Shown here: in pieces, positions 35,726 through 47,815 of the stretch
Numbering within the stretch: the first letter of the stretch is position 1
Layout: each line of letters starts with the position of its first letter
Program-made: the position numbers and the translations under genes
Assembly (NCBI RefSeq): GCF_000512585.2
Contig: NC_089246.1
Span: forward strand, 1,240,001 to 1,304,000
Origin: Kwoniella bestiolae CBS 10118
Taxonomy: Eukaryota; Basidiomycota; Tremellomycetes; Tremellales; Cryptococcaceae
DNA length: 64,000 bases
Direction: 5' to 3'
The notes under the pieces: model-generated
Told to the model about the DNA's origin: nothing
The model's input: the letters and a program-made list of their open reading frames with translations, nothing else
Databases searched by the model: none

Positions 35726-36519
35726 ATTTGTGATCTACTCGGATAGGGCTATGTCTGTACTGCTCTGTATTGCTTTGGGATTCTCTGCCTCTGTCTGTCG
35801 TATGTATATGACTGGGTGATATGCTCTCGGTAGGTGAAAGGTTGTCGTTGACGCTATTGTCGCCATTGTTGTTGTTGTTATTGCTAGGTTGATTGACTTT
35901 TGATTTCTCGCACAGACGCGTATCACCCATTCTCATTACGTAACGAAACCTCCAAGCTGAAATTCGAAAAGTTGAACAGCTGAATTTTTCGTCACTGTTC
36001 CTCGTCCTAGACACTTTTATCTCTTCGTCTTATTCTTCTGTCGTATCTCCAACACTGCTGTTAGCATTATCATTGCCAGGTCACACCAGCATCTGCTGTT
36101 CCCTCACGCAGTACAAGCTAGATCCTTGTGAGTACTATTTCACCTACGTACTGTCTATCTCTATCATCCATTCACCCATCTCCCCCCCTCCCGAACCTAA
36201 ACCCGTCATGATGCCAATATATCTTATCTACATTATCAGAAACAAGTAATGTTTAGACAACTTATTCCATATATCCTGAACTATTATATCCTCCTCTGTC
36301 TTTGTGTATGAACGTTTAAAAATAATGAGGATATAGACTGACACATGTAATTGCACATCACATCAGTTGCATCGCTCTACACCAGTTTCAGATTGCCGTA
36401 GGATAGTTTTGAGAGGTACACAGATTGTACGCCATTTCGTAGTCTTATAGATAGAAATAAATGCTCATGTATATGTTCTCTCTTGCGTATCCTCCATTAT
36501 CATTGTCCTCGACAGCACC
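35726..36519. promoter_or_regulatory. Divergent promoter of myosin light chain and RCM1
   Basis: 794 bases between two start codons. Open frames upstream of the light chain ATG (35735-35926) encode Asn/Thr runs from AAC repeats and are judged 5' UTR. One ACGCGT occurs near 35916. Confidence 0.45.
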
Positions 36520-38957
36520 ATGAACTTTTACAAATCCGCTGCACTAGCTCTCGACCACCTAGAGAAGAACCAAGGTTCGGTGAAAGGGTCGTTGGCAGCC
36601 GCAGGGATCAAGTCTACTCCGGGGGAAGGGAAGAGGATACTAGCCTGTAGGTCATGCATCCTGCTTTCGTCTCTTAGTCTACAAGGCATCATGTACGGGA
36701 GGGAGTACGCTGACAGTTCAATTGGGGTAGTGGTCATTGAAACACTCAAATGTAAGTCCAGTCCTTTATAGCCAACTGGTCCACCATACCCAATACATCC
36801 ATCGAGCCATATCCATATGTACAACAGTACTAACCCCCCAAACCAAAAGACAAACCAACCCTCCTCCAACTCCTCCTCACCGTCCCTCTCCAATCCCTCG
36901 AAAAACCCACCTTTCCTAAACGTTCTCCCCGCGGTTCACCCTCCAGCCAATCTCTAATCCTTGTCCTCCTGCATGACCTGCTCTTCTCGTCCAAGCGGAA
37001 GATCGAGGCGTCCGACCTATGGCCGCCCAAGCAGAGTATAGTAAAACATCAAACCCGTCTCAAAGCTGAGTTAGTGAAAATTCAAATCAAGAGCGGTAAG
37101 AGTCGTATAACCGATTTGGCCAAGTCGTCCAATGCCTCGTCAGAGGCAATACGGTATATACGGTATAATCCCAATTCTGGAAGATCCCTCCCTAACCTAC
37201 ATAATGAACTGAGTAAGCTGGGATTTATGAAGTTGGATAAGCCCAAATATCCGTTGGGCGAGAAGGAATATTTCATGGACGAGCATTTGGGTGATGTTTT
37301 ATTGTGTTTCAATGGTGGGGTGGATTGGTGGAATAAGAGTGATTGGTATGATGGTGGTGGAGTGATATTGCAGGATAAGGCGAGTTGTTTGCCTGCGAAA
37401 GTACTTATGTGGGGATGGAGGGGAGAGGAAGAGGGGGAATGTATAGATGCGACGTGAGTTGGAGGGCATGTTGTCCGTCAGAGCTTGTTTTGCGGATTTT
37501 TATTGCATTGAGAAGGTTATCAGCTGATCGTGGATATGGAATGCAGCGCCGCACCAGGTAATAAGACGAGTTTCGTCTCTGCTCTGATGGATAACAAGGG
37601 GAAGGTGAGTCCGATTCGGTTCATTCCTCACAACCAGAATTTTAGTGCTGATCCAGTTGGTCACCTACTGAAACCCTTTGAACATGTTAGCTCCACGCAT
37701 TCGAACGTTCTCCCAACCGGTACAAAACCCTCACTCGGATGTTGGAGAAGGCACATTGTAAGAATGTCGTGGCCCAACGAGCGGATTTCTTGGAATCTGA
37801 TCCGGAGAGTAGAGAGTACAGGAAGGTGACGAGGATGTGAGTAAGCCCCGTCTCAATCATGCTACAGGAAGACAGCACTCCTCCCAGAGACATTCCAGAC
37901 GAGATGTGATTGGCAGGAACGCTTGCTGATTAGATGTTATATGGGGTTGACAGCCTGCTCGATCCAAGTTGTTCGGGATCTGGAATTGTGAATAGGTTGG
38001 ATTACTTGTTGGAAGATGGTAAGTCTATCAGCTTAATTCGCTGCAAGGCAAATGTAGGAACGATTAACAGCTGATAGCTAATGATTGACCACGATCAGAT
38101 GTCGAAGAGTCAGATTCGAAAACTGAGAGGTTGGAGAAACTCGCTTCATTCCAATTACAAATGATCCTTCACGCTTTTAAATGTGAGTGTCTTTTCCTGC
38201 GTTGCTTTGAACTTCCATATTCCGAATGGTATTCGATGCAACAAAAAACAAACAAACGGTGCCTCCTTCTGAGATGCTTCGCAACCAACAGATTTGAGTT
38301 TGATTTGGGTTCTTGCTATACTCAGCTGATACTCGAACTTGCGTTCAGTCCAATCGGCCAAACGAATAGTCTATTCGACATGTTCCATCCACCCAGAAGA
38401 GGACGAGCGGGTTGTCTTATCTGCCCTGCAGTCGAAAATCGCCAAAGAGAATGGATGGAAATTGGCTCCTAGGGAGCAGGTCATACCTACCTGGGACAGG
38501 AGGGGAAGGAAAGAAGAGATGGGCGGTGATGAGGGTGAGTTCGTAATCACCATTTGGGACAATACTCCGCACAGAGAAGATGCTGTTTGTTGACTCGTGA
38601 CATATAGACCTAGCTCAAGGGGTAATAAGATGTTTACCTGAAGATCGGACCAATGGATTCTTCGTATCGTGTTTCATCAGGGACGATCCCTCTGGCATAT
38701 CCATCAAATCTCAGATATCAAACGTACAGAAACAAAAACGAGAGGAGGGGAAGAGTAGTAAGAACGGTAAGAGGCCACGTGAGGAGGTGGAGAGTAATAT
38801 AGAAGATGTCACAAACGAAAGAATAGAGGAAGAAGTCGATGAGCAGGAGCAGGAGCAGGAATCTCAAGTGACTAAGGAGAAGACTTTGGCTCAGTTGGAG
38901 AGGAATAGGAGGAAGAAAGCTGCTCAGAAGGCTAAGAAGAGGAAAGTGGAGGAGTGA
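36520..38957 (+). CDS. RCM1: 25S rRNA m5C methyltransferase Rcm1 (NSUN5 orthologue)
   Basis: Nine exons: 36520-36646, 36731-36751, 36850-37453, 37547-37604, 37691-37836, 37954-38018, 38099-38182, 38349-38534 and 38608-38957, giving 546 residues. It starts NFYKSAALALDHLEKNQGSVKGS, typical of NSUN5. An S-adenosylmethionine-binding Rossmann fold follows: DATAAPGNKTSFVSALM (motif I), AFERSPNRYKTL, RADFLESDP, RILLDPSCSGSG (motif IV) and IVYSTCSIHPEED (motif VI, catalytic Cys). The C-terminal tail is Lys/Arg/Glu-rich and nucleolar-like (RKKAAQKAKKRKVEE). Rcm1 makes one m5C in domain IV of large-subunit rRNA. A 21-nt microexon (36731-36751) encodes LVIETLK. Motif I has Thr-Ala-Ala where many relatives have Cys-Ala-Ala. 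Confidence 0.9.
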
Positions 38958-40085
38958 TCGTCACATTGACAATCGGTATTTCGTACGATGGGTGATTACT
39001 ATCATGTATATCTGTCATCGTAAAATTACCATGCATTGAGTCTACTGTATCTCATATGATGTATCGTGCAGATCAAATCGGACAGATGACAAGGTCTACT
39101 GTATATCATGATTGTAGTTTAGTCAGCTGAGGTAAGCAGATGAGAGTAAAAGGTACGATCAATAGCAATATACACGATGAGTGGATACAGATAGACGCAT
39201 TGATCACCACCCTCAAACAAGCCCTTCATCGGACGACATTGTTGTTATCATTGCTTAGTCAAACCAGTTGCTCGTATCTGGGTGTGACCGAGCTAAAAAA
39301 TAGGATCCGATCATATACGAGCAAGTCAGCTGAGTATCACAGTAATATGCAGCACGACCATCATTCGCACACTCGCACAATACACAGATGATCAGATCCA
39401 ATCAAGCTCAAGTCAACGCCAAAAGGTCGTGTAAGGTAATGTTCGTTGACCTCAAAATGCTCTGATCATTACGCATCACTCACTACACGCACACACATAC
39501 ACGTTTCTCAAATATACTATACATACATTCTTCCCCACTTCAGGTCAATAGGTGAAAGGATTGTTGAGGATATGAAAAGATGGTACCTTCTTTTCACACC
39601 ATCCTTTGAGCGTATCATCGTTAATCGACCACTCTTGCTTATTCAAGGAGGGTTTGAACCTCAAAGGGTAGCGTCAATCGTCCAATCATCCAATCGGTCT
39701 AAATCAAAATATCCTTTTTTTTACCTTTGCTGAGCCTCGTTCCCCCACTTTTACTTCTGCTATACAACTCACCTACACCGACGATCCCTTGATCAGTCCA
39801 AAACGCAACTCTCCTCATTCACCGATATGATCGGATTGATCTCCAGAAGACAAAAGGTGATCACCTGTCCATTGTGTGTTTACCGGGTCAATATACAGAA
39901 AGGATGGGTACGGGCCGAATACTACCACAGTAGTCTACGATGAGTGATGGGATAAGGTATATAAACCCCTGTGGTCTGTCGTCTTAAATATCATTTCCAC
40001 ATCCAATCTTGGGATTCTCAACTACTCCACTACTACAACTAAATTGGCTCGAAGCTTTACCTACCATTTCAATAAATCATAAACG
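38958..40085. other. Intergenic upstream of the small Cys-rich gene, with TATA box
   Basis: 1.1 kb with no supported gene until a core promoter: TATATAAA at 39958-39965 and CCCCT (stress-element-like) at 39966-39970, about 120 bases before the ATG at 40086. Confidence 0.5.
39958..39970 (+). promoter_or_regulatory. TATA box plus CCCCT element of the small Cys-rich gene
   Basis: TATATAAA directly followed by CCCCT, 116-128 bases before the start codon. A strong TATA is unusual for this window and suggests regulated expression (inference). Confidence 0.55.
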
Positions 40086-40566
40086 ATGTCTCCATCTTGC
40101 AAAGTGAGTTTACCACTTCCCATCCCATCCGTCCGATCATAAGCCGATAAGCTAACGGTGGCAAATACATAGCTCTGCCACGGTCCCCTCGCTTCTACCC
40201 CCGCTGCGAACGAGGTCCACTGCCATGCCAATGTAAGTTCCTGTATCACCGTACATCCATGCATACGTACATATTCATCAGACCCTCATCTCCCATTCTC
40301 AATGCCACCCTACTCTTTCCCATCCCACCCCGGTCCATTCATAATAAGACCTAGCTGACCCACCCACCCACCCTCAGTGCCTCCCATTCGCCTGTCCAGG
40401 ATGTGTCAAATCGAACAAATCCTCATTTACCATCCTCAATCTTGCCAATCATATATACGATTATCAATGTTCCGAGTGCATGGCCGAGGGTCAGACCCAA
40501 AGCAAACCTCTCACTTCGACTGTGTTGAAGGCTCATACCACTTCTGATGGGCATGCTATCTGTTAG
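40086..40566 (+). CDS. Small Cys-rich putative zinc-binding protein (88 residues, three short exons)
   Basis: Exons 40086-40103 (six codons), 40173-40232 and 40378-40566, all phase 0, with GTGAGT and GTAAGT donors and TAG/CAG acceptors. The protein starts MSPSCKLCHG and has paired metal-ligand motifs: C5-x2-C8, H24-x2-C27, C32-x2-C35, and a CSEC pair near residue 60. The spacing C-x2-C-x15-H-x2-C followed by C-x2-C...C-x2-C resembles a LIM-like double zinc finger, but the linker after the fourth ligand is longer than in LIM. The last ~30 residues are Ser/Thr-rich. Each exon is too short to stand out alone, so it is easily missed. Function unknown; a strong TATA promoter precedes it. Confidence 0.75.
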
Positions 40567-40866
40567 GTTTCAACTCGGTGGGATAAATCAGAGTAGTGCC
40601 TTACGAGTAGTGGTCGGGTGGTCGTATTAGGTCTGGTTGGTTGATTGGTGCACGAGACACGCATACGTTTGTCTGATGACTTGGCTTAGAGAGCTTTTGA
40701 ATACGAGTCGTGTTGTTGCATTCCTACTGTAGCATATATAGTTGATCTTATGTCGTCTCGTCTCTTGAAATATGCATGACTGGTTTGTGGACGTTATTCA
40801 TTATACAATACATTACCGCGTAAATGTCATTATAATCTTCTACTCCCTTCCCTGCCCCCGGTCTCC
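40567..40866. other. Convergent intergenic region (Cys-rich gene / APC1 3' ends)
   Basis: 300 bases, no gene seen. Confidence 0.5.
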
Positions 40867-43800
40867 TCACTCCGTCCACACCCTAATACTCTCCCTAACA
40901 CTATCCATCTTCCACCCCTCTGCCTTCCCCTCTCCCCCTTCCCCACCCGCACCTTCCTCCTTATATCCACACCCCACCCTCCTCCTATATCCCTCAGACA
41001 CATCCCGAACTTTCAACACCAAAACCTCTCTCTCCACCGCACTCTGCCTAACCTTATTTCTGAGCATCTCCAAAAGCTGAACCGGGGGAACATGGTTCTT
41101 CCATAGATACCTCACCAACCGCTCCGTCCAATCTACCTTCTCTCCTCGTAGATATTGAACTATACTATCCTGGTCCTGGTCCTGGGTGGAAGAGGAGAGA
41201 GCGGAGAGACGACGTATAAGGGAATGAACGAAATTCAACCTGATAAGTGGGAATCGCTTTTCGTGATTTGAACCTGACGTAGAGTTGAAGGTTTTGTCGT
41301 ATATCTCATTGTAGAAGTATCTAATCAATCCAAGCTGGTTCAGTTCTTCTATCCCTATCCCCTGTCCAGACTTGAGGGTCATGTACATGTTGAGATACAC
41401 GGGGATCAACAGGGGTTTATCCAGCGAGAGACATTCCAATATGACAATCTCGATGAATTTGTTTAATCCGTTCACATCCTCCTCGAAAGACGTGATTTTA
41501 CCCGAGTCGGACTGACCGAACAGCCTCGCAAGTCCTACCAACCCCGCATCTCCCGAATGTAGTCTAACCAACCCCTCCACCTCCCTCGAATCCAACACAC
41601 CCGTCGAAGCAGAAGCGACTTGAGGAGAGATCAAATCATAATGCAGATCTATCCCCGTCATCGATCCCGCCCTCACGAAGAGACTTCTATTCCCCTTTGG
41701 ATCAGAATTGTAATCTAGGAACCCCAATTTACGCTTCACGTATATCGTTCGAGTCCCTATCAATCCAGCTTTATCCCTTGTCCCACCAATAGGGGCTAGG
41801 TCATACTTGACGGGCCAATATCGAGGGGAATCAATCTCGATGGATAGTATATTCTCGAATGGACTGATGAGAGTTGGCGAGATGAGACTTTGTTGTCGTA
41901 TCTTTACCATACCCTTTTCTCCTGTGACTGTACCATCTTGTAATCGTTGAGTTGGCGGTACTTGCTCCTTCACCTTCAGTTTCACAGGCAAATAGACAGT
42001 CTCTCCACTATCCACATCCTTTGCTACCAGGCATCTCGGTTCGACGGCAAGGGCCCAGAGATGCCTGAAAGCCTGAGGATAGGACTTATTATCCCCCGGA
42101 GAAGACAAGAACCTAGGGAAGAACGCTATAGACATCACAGCTATCGATAGATTCGAGTTTCCGAGTGTATAATGTCCTCTTCCAAGGAACAACATCCCCA
42201 AAGCCATGTGCATAGCCATATGACTGCCGTATGTCACTCCTGCTCCCTCCTGGCCATGACTGACTCTTAATCTTCTAAGTACGCTGAGTTCCCCTGTACC
42301 GGACATGACCATTGCCAAAGCGAGTGTAACGATGTTAAGACCCTGTCGGGCGGCAGTTCGTCGGATCCGCCCTTCGTAGGTCATACTGGATCCTGTGGAT
42401 GCTTTGGACAGTATCCCAAAGAACGTCATCAGGTTGGTATGAGCCAGTTCCGTAGCTGTTCCAGCGAACTTCATTCCTATTCCCAGACATGCTCCAGATA
42501 CGATATTGAGATATGCCAATTCCGTTGATAGTTCCATGGTATTACTTCCCATCCGTTTATTCCCCTTGTTGGCAGATTTGATGAAAGATGGTAATTGATC
42601 TTCTATCCATCCCATCGTTGGAGTAATCTCGTCCCACAGGATTAGGGATCGAGCGAAAGTCCGTAGTAAGAGTAGATCCGGACGGACCTGATCAAGTTCA
42701 AAGGAAGTTTGAGGGATCGATATCATATCTGCTATATCCCTTCGTCCGGTCTTGAGGTACATCAACCCTAGAGCCAGCGTCGCTCCGGGCGAAGTAAGGT
42801 TACTATCGATCGTCGAGATGGTATTTCCAGCTTTTGATCCTTCCACTGCCGAACTATCACCTAAGATACATCTTCGTAATTGGACTAACATCCTTCGCTC
42901 GACTTCCGAAGTGGATTTCCCACCACGACCAAGCATGATCAGTCCAAAGGCCATAGCAGTAGAGAATGAGTAGGATTCCTGATACTCTGCAAAACCATCT
43001 ACATTTGGCATTTCCTTCCGCCCCACTTCGCTGAGCGCTACCTCGGCCATTCGGAGGTTCCTACTTCCCGCATAGACCAGTCCTAAACCGACCAAAGCAG
43101 AAGACTGGATAATTGGCGAGGCGTTGAGTTCCATTGATCCGAGAGGTAACAGAGCATGAGTGTGGAGCGACAACACCTTCGTTATGAGCAGATCTTCACT
43201 TCCCGCGTAGGAACATGCTAGACCGAGAAGTAATCCAACAGAGGTGAAATCATGTCTTGGTTCCAATAGGGGAAAGGCATGATACGTCATGAGTGATCTA
43301 AGATGTCCTGTAAGTCCGAGTCCAAGGAGGAATCCACCATGTTCCGCATTGAGGATGTTGGGTCGATTGAAGACTATCCAAGAACTGTCTATACCTCTAC
43401 ATTCTGGGGAGATCGCCAATCCCGCCGAAACACCATTATTGAAACATGGCCATTCTGCACTTTCCGATCCGATCTCAGCTTTCAGCGCAGGTTTACCAGG
43501 TCCAACTTTGACGGAAAGTTCGATGAGAGGTATATCCCATACATCGGTAATGTTTGTTGATCGTGTGCCAAATTCGAACATCCCTTGACCGACCGGTATG
43601 GACAGAGTCCTATTGGCGATGGTATTCACTATCGTCTGATGGTATCTGGCCACATCCGCTTCCGATGCACCCTTGGGATCCTGACTAGCGATAGTTCGTA
43701 CTCTTGTGGTCTGCATGATTCGTTCCACTTCCTGCACTCGACGATCTGAACCGAATCGGACATGCGGCATGGCAGGCTGTGGAGGCTTTTTCTGATCATC

Positions 43801-46800
43801 ATCGCTGGACGCAACAAGCTCCTTGATAGTGGGTATTTTTTCTGGACCGAGGTCAATAGAAGATTCGTCTCCTCCTGCGGACCCCTTGCCTCCCATCGCT
43901 CGTATCCCCAGATCCCACCTTCCGGTAATCTCGTACATCTTGGCGTCCCAGTGTTTTGGTGGGTGATACTGACAGAACCTGATGGTCTCGAGGAGCGGCA
44001 ATGCTACGCCGTATGGCAGATCGGATAACCAATCTTGACCTAAGCCCAAATTCACCATATGCTCAATAGCATTTGCTGCACGCTTCGAAAAGGAAGTCGG
44101 GCTTGCGAAATGCGAGTATAATGATGTCACTAGAGTAGTTTGCCGACACAGATTGACGTGACCTAGTTCTGATGAAGCAGGATTGGCCAGTAGAGTGGCA
44201 GGTGAAGGGAAAGATTTCGTGCGTGCCGAGAGTTGTTGATGGAGATAGGTCATGATGTCTGGTGGAGCATCAAAGCGGTCTAGGATGGAAGTATCGTAAA
44301 TAATCCCTGTCATTCAAGTCAGCCGTGACTCATATAACTCATACAACGAAGTCCATATACTCACCTTCGGTAGTATTGAGATCCGATACCTCATGAGGTA
44401 TGATCCTAGCCCAATAGTCTTTCCAATCCGATCTGCCCATCTTACTCGCCAAATCAGAGATCAACCTTACGATTCCTCCAATTTCACTGCGAGCCGTAGA
44501 CGATAGTCGGAGATCTTGAGCGATAAGGTGAAGAGCCAACATGACCGGAGCCGCATCCTCAAGTCGCAAAGTTTCACCGTACATCAAATTTGACATTGGT
44601 AGCGGACGAAGAGCAGTATCCTTCTTTCCTATTCTGTGAGCAAGTCGTCTGATGATTGCATCTGGTGATTTCTGACCATCCATTATGAGGTGTTCGAACG
44701 GGGTGTGGGGGTGAGATTCGCCTTCGACCTGCAACATGGCGCGTAAAGTAGTCCCAAATACCTTCCATACTTCTTTTCCTTCACTCCGTAGAACGATAGG
44801 GATGTTCTGCAAAGCGGTCAGTACTTCTCTCTTGACGAAGAAGAACTGCAGTGCTGGAAGAACGTAGGATAAAGCTTCCAAACATTGTCCAGTCAATCTA
44901 TGTTCAACCCGTGAATCCGCATCTACCCTCAGAGTCTCCCCATCTTCATATACTATCGTAAATCTAGGTCCCATGGGATCTAACAGGTTTACTATCCTTC
45001 TATCGGAGTTTGCTCGAGTATGTTTATCGTTCACAGCCATCCTCAGGCTAGAAGCGAGCTTTCTGGCAACTTCCTCGTGGCCTTCTCTAGCTTGACGAGG
45101 AACTTGAAATGCGATATGTCGACCGCCACTAGTCATCAACGATAGAGTGCCATTGCGAGAGAGCAGCAAAGTATCGAAGATGTCTGGACGGGTTGATTTT
45201 ATGGGTATAGCCGATAAGCATTCTATAGGTGGTGAAGGTGTGATGGCGAAATGTTTGTATGGGGTCGGACGGAATTGCGCATGAAATGAGTATAAGTGCG
45301 GAGTGTGGTCAGGTTGTGAGATATGTAGGTTTATGGTCACTGATGATGACGAGAGGTTATCGCTGAGAAATACTGAGACGTTCTCAGGTCCTATGGTACT
45401 ACAGAGACGGTGTCAGTCAGGCTCACGAAGCGCATCAAACGATTGGGATTGCTGCACTCACTATGGAGCTTTCCAAGACCATACTCTGTCCAGAACCAAA
45501 TCACTTCTACTTCCCACCTCATCCCTTTCAAGACCCATCATCATGGTCGTTTCTCTCAAATCCATCTCAGCTATAGCCTGTAATCCCATCTTATCATGTT
45601 TATCATGCAGATCATGGAGCACGAACGATGAACTTGCTCCGGATGTTCTTCTATTTGGATCTTGGGCTGAGGTCGTAGTCGATAATATGGATAATCCCCT
45701 ACTTCTTCTTTTTGTAGTCGTCGCAGGGGGGACGATGGGCGTAGGATCCAAAGTAGCTTGTAGCTCATCCGTAGGCACAGGATGTTCTTGCGCGATAGCT
45801 AATCCACGTGACATCCTAGGTGCTCTGCGCTGTGTCCTATCTAGGGGATCTGAGATATTGGATATCCTCCTTTCTGCTGATGGGCCGAATGACGATGGAT
45901 TACGATGTAGAGAAGGCCTTCCTCCTCTTGTAGGTTGTGGAGCTGGGACAGGCGGTTCGGGTGGTCCGAGGATTTCCTCGGGACGCATCGTCCGCGGATT
46001 TGGAGGTGGAGGGAGCAAGTCAGGTTGATCAGGGATATGGATTTTACGATAGAAGATGATTTCGTTTGGTTCGCAGCTATACGTGATCACGAATGGATAT
46101 GGGTCGGGAGAGGTGTACAAGATGGATAAGGGCGAGCTGATAGGATACGTTGAGGAAACTAGCCTTCCAGTATCTTTGTCGAACCCATCTTCTACCCTTC
46201 CTTCTACCATCATTTTCATTTCGTCGAAAGGATTGTCTAACGTATATAGCCGAGGTAAAGACGGGGCGGTATCGTCCTCCAGATCCATGAGATCATCCAA
46301 TATAGTCATTGAAGACTGATCCATCATTCCTTTTAGTACACTCCTAGATCCCTTTTTCTCTTTACCCAATTTCCTGAGTTCTCGCTTTTCCAATGCTCTC
46401 TGAATGATCAAACCTCCGGTTGAGATTGACCAAGCGCCGTCGATGGGGAATGGTAAGTGGACGACCACATCTTCTCCAGAGGAGTAGTATACGTGAGCTC
46501 GCGTTTGCAGGAAGACTACCAATGTTCTTTCGAGTTTAGGTGAATTGGAAGAAGACGATGAGGACAGTTTGGGTGTGCCCCAGTGTTCATGCTGAGATGT
46601 ATGGAATGGACCGAATTTCTCTGAGGTTGACTTCATAGCTTGTTTACCTTTATTGTTGATACTGGATGAGCACGATCCATTTCCTGTCTTGAACCATGCG
46701 AAAACAGCTTTGGATACATCTTCTTTTTCCAGCTCGTAGGTGTATCTCCGAAATACCTGTGATCCTCTACTCCAAATGACCGTTCTCTCGTACCAAACCA

Positions 46801-47020
46801 GTTCTTCCTCTTTGTAGTCGTCATCAGAACTTGTGATTGACCCTCCGATAGGTTGTAGAGTTCTACCTAGAGCTTGGTCCGCTTCGGACTGTAGTGGTTG
46901 GTGATGCGGGAAGAGCGAAGGGAATTCGTTGAATGGTTCTCTGCTAGGTCCAGGATCTCTCCGAGTGTATAGAAGCTGGCCTGGTGTGGGTGCTGGGCCA
47001 ATCACTGTAGCTTGCAGCAT
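40867..47020 (-). CDS. APC1: Anaphase-promoting complex subunit 1 (Apc1/BimE/Cut4)
   Basis: Reverse-strand exons 45462-47020, 44365-45398 and 40867-44306 give 2010 residues. The N-terminal part is a beta-propeller region with a long disordered Pro/Arg/Ser loop (about 330-430). It is followed by an Apc1 middle domain. The PC-repeat ring is unmistakable: HGGFLLGLGLTGHLRSL, TSVGLLLGLACSYAGSEDLL, SALVGLGLVYAGSRNLRMAE, FSTAMAFGLIMLGRG, and later ATLALGLMYLKTGRRDIAD and HMALGMLFLGRGHYTLG. Apc1 is the largest scaffold of the APC/C ubiquitin ligase that destroys securin and cyclin B. Only two introns interrupt 6 kb of coding sequence, a sharp contrast with its neighbours. Both junctions keep frame. 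Confidence 0.94.
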
Positions 47021-47815
47021 CTTGGCAATGCTGATTGGTCCGCCTTATGGAGTCAACTTGAGATCTTCTAATGTGCAGGAATGGTTTGATTTCTGATTTT
47101 GTTGATGCACTCTATCTGGCTTTCTCGCGCTTGGACCTCATCTCATGCGCGTGTCTTGGTGCAAGTCACGTGATGCGCCCAGCCTGCAGCCGGAGATTGA
47201 CCGTAACTCCATTTCTCCTTTGACTGATACTTTCGATCGAGTGAAAGTGAATGTCACGATGACGTTGTGGATCTCTGGGCTGTTTACGAGATTTTATTGA
47301 CTTTGGGATTTGTTTGACTTCAAGTAACTCTACTCGCAATCGAGCAATTCTGGGTTTGGTACCTGAGAGAGGTGAAAGAGGAATTGACGATTGAATTCAG
47401 TATGCATGCACAACACAGATTATTGACTCTTGCATTGTCTGTTCAGTTTCAAAAGGTCATTCTTGGGTTCAGTCACGACGTGACATATATACCATCATAT
47501 CAGCTGAGCAGTATCGAGCAAGATCGCTGATCCACCCATTCTCCTTCATCGAATCAAACGTATCACGCGTCAATTCCTGCTTCATTGGATAATCAACCTG
47601 GAAGAAGGACGTTCACCATTTCGTGGTATCTCAAAAACATAATCGAGGAGTTGTTCACTCTTCCCCATAATCAACCGTTAGAACACATCGTGGATCTTCC
47701 ACCAATAACTATCGTAGACGAAGACGATAAATCTGAAACCGAGGGTGAAGACGAGTTTGAAGATATTCTAGATTCCGACCTCGATTTTGACGAAGACGGT
47801 ATCCCTTTACTCAAA
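47021..47815. promoter_or_regulatory. Divergent promoter of APC1 and the MFS transporter, with TCACGTGA
   Basis: A perfect palindrome TCACGTGA (47166-47173) lies about 150 bases upstream of APC1; CACGTG is the fungal bHLH (Cbf1/Pho4-type) core. The right part, 47531-47815, is open in the frame of the transporter but contains no ATG. Confidence 0.5.

Noticed and set aside
35735..35926. Asn/Thr-rich frame upstream of the myosin light chain
   Set aside because: Cannot be joined in frame to the light chain exons; the ATG at 35725 followed by an intron fits better, so this is 5' UTR.
39446..39733. 95-codon + strand frame in the 1.1-kb gap after RCM1
   Set aside because: No recognisable motif, and codon content resembles the surrounding non-coding sequence.
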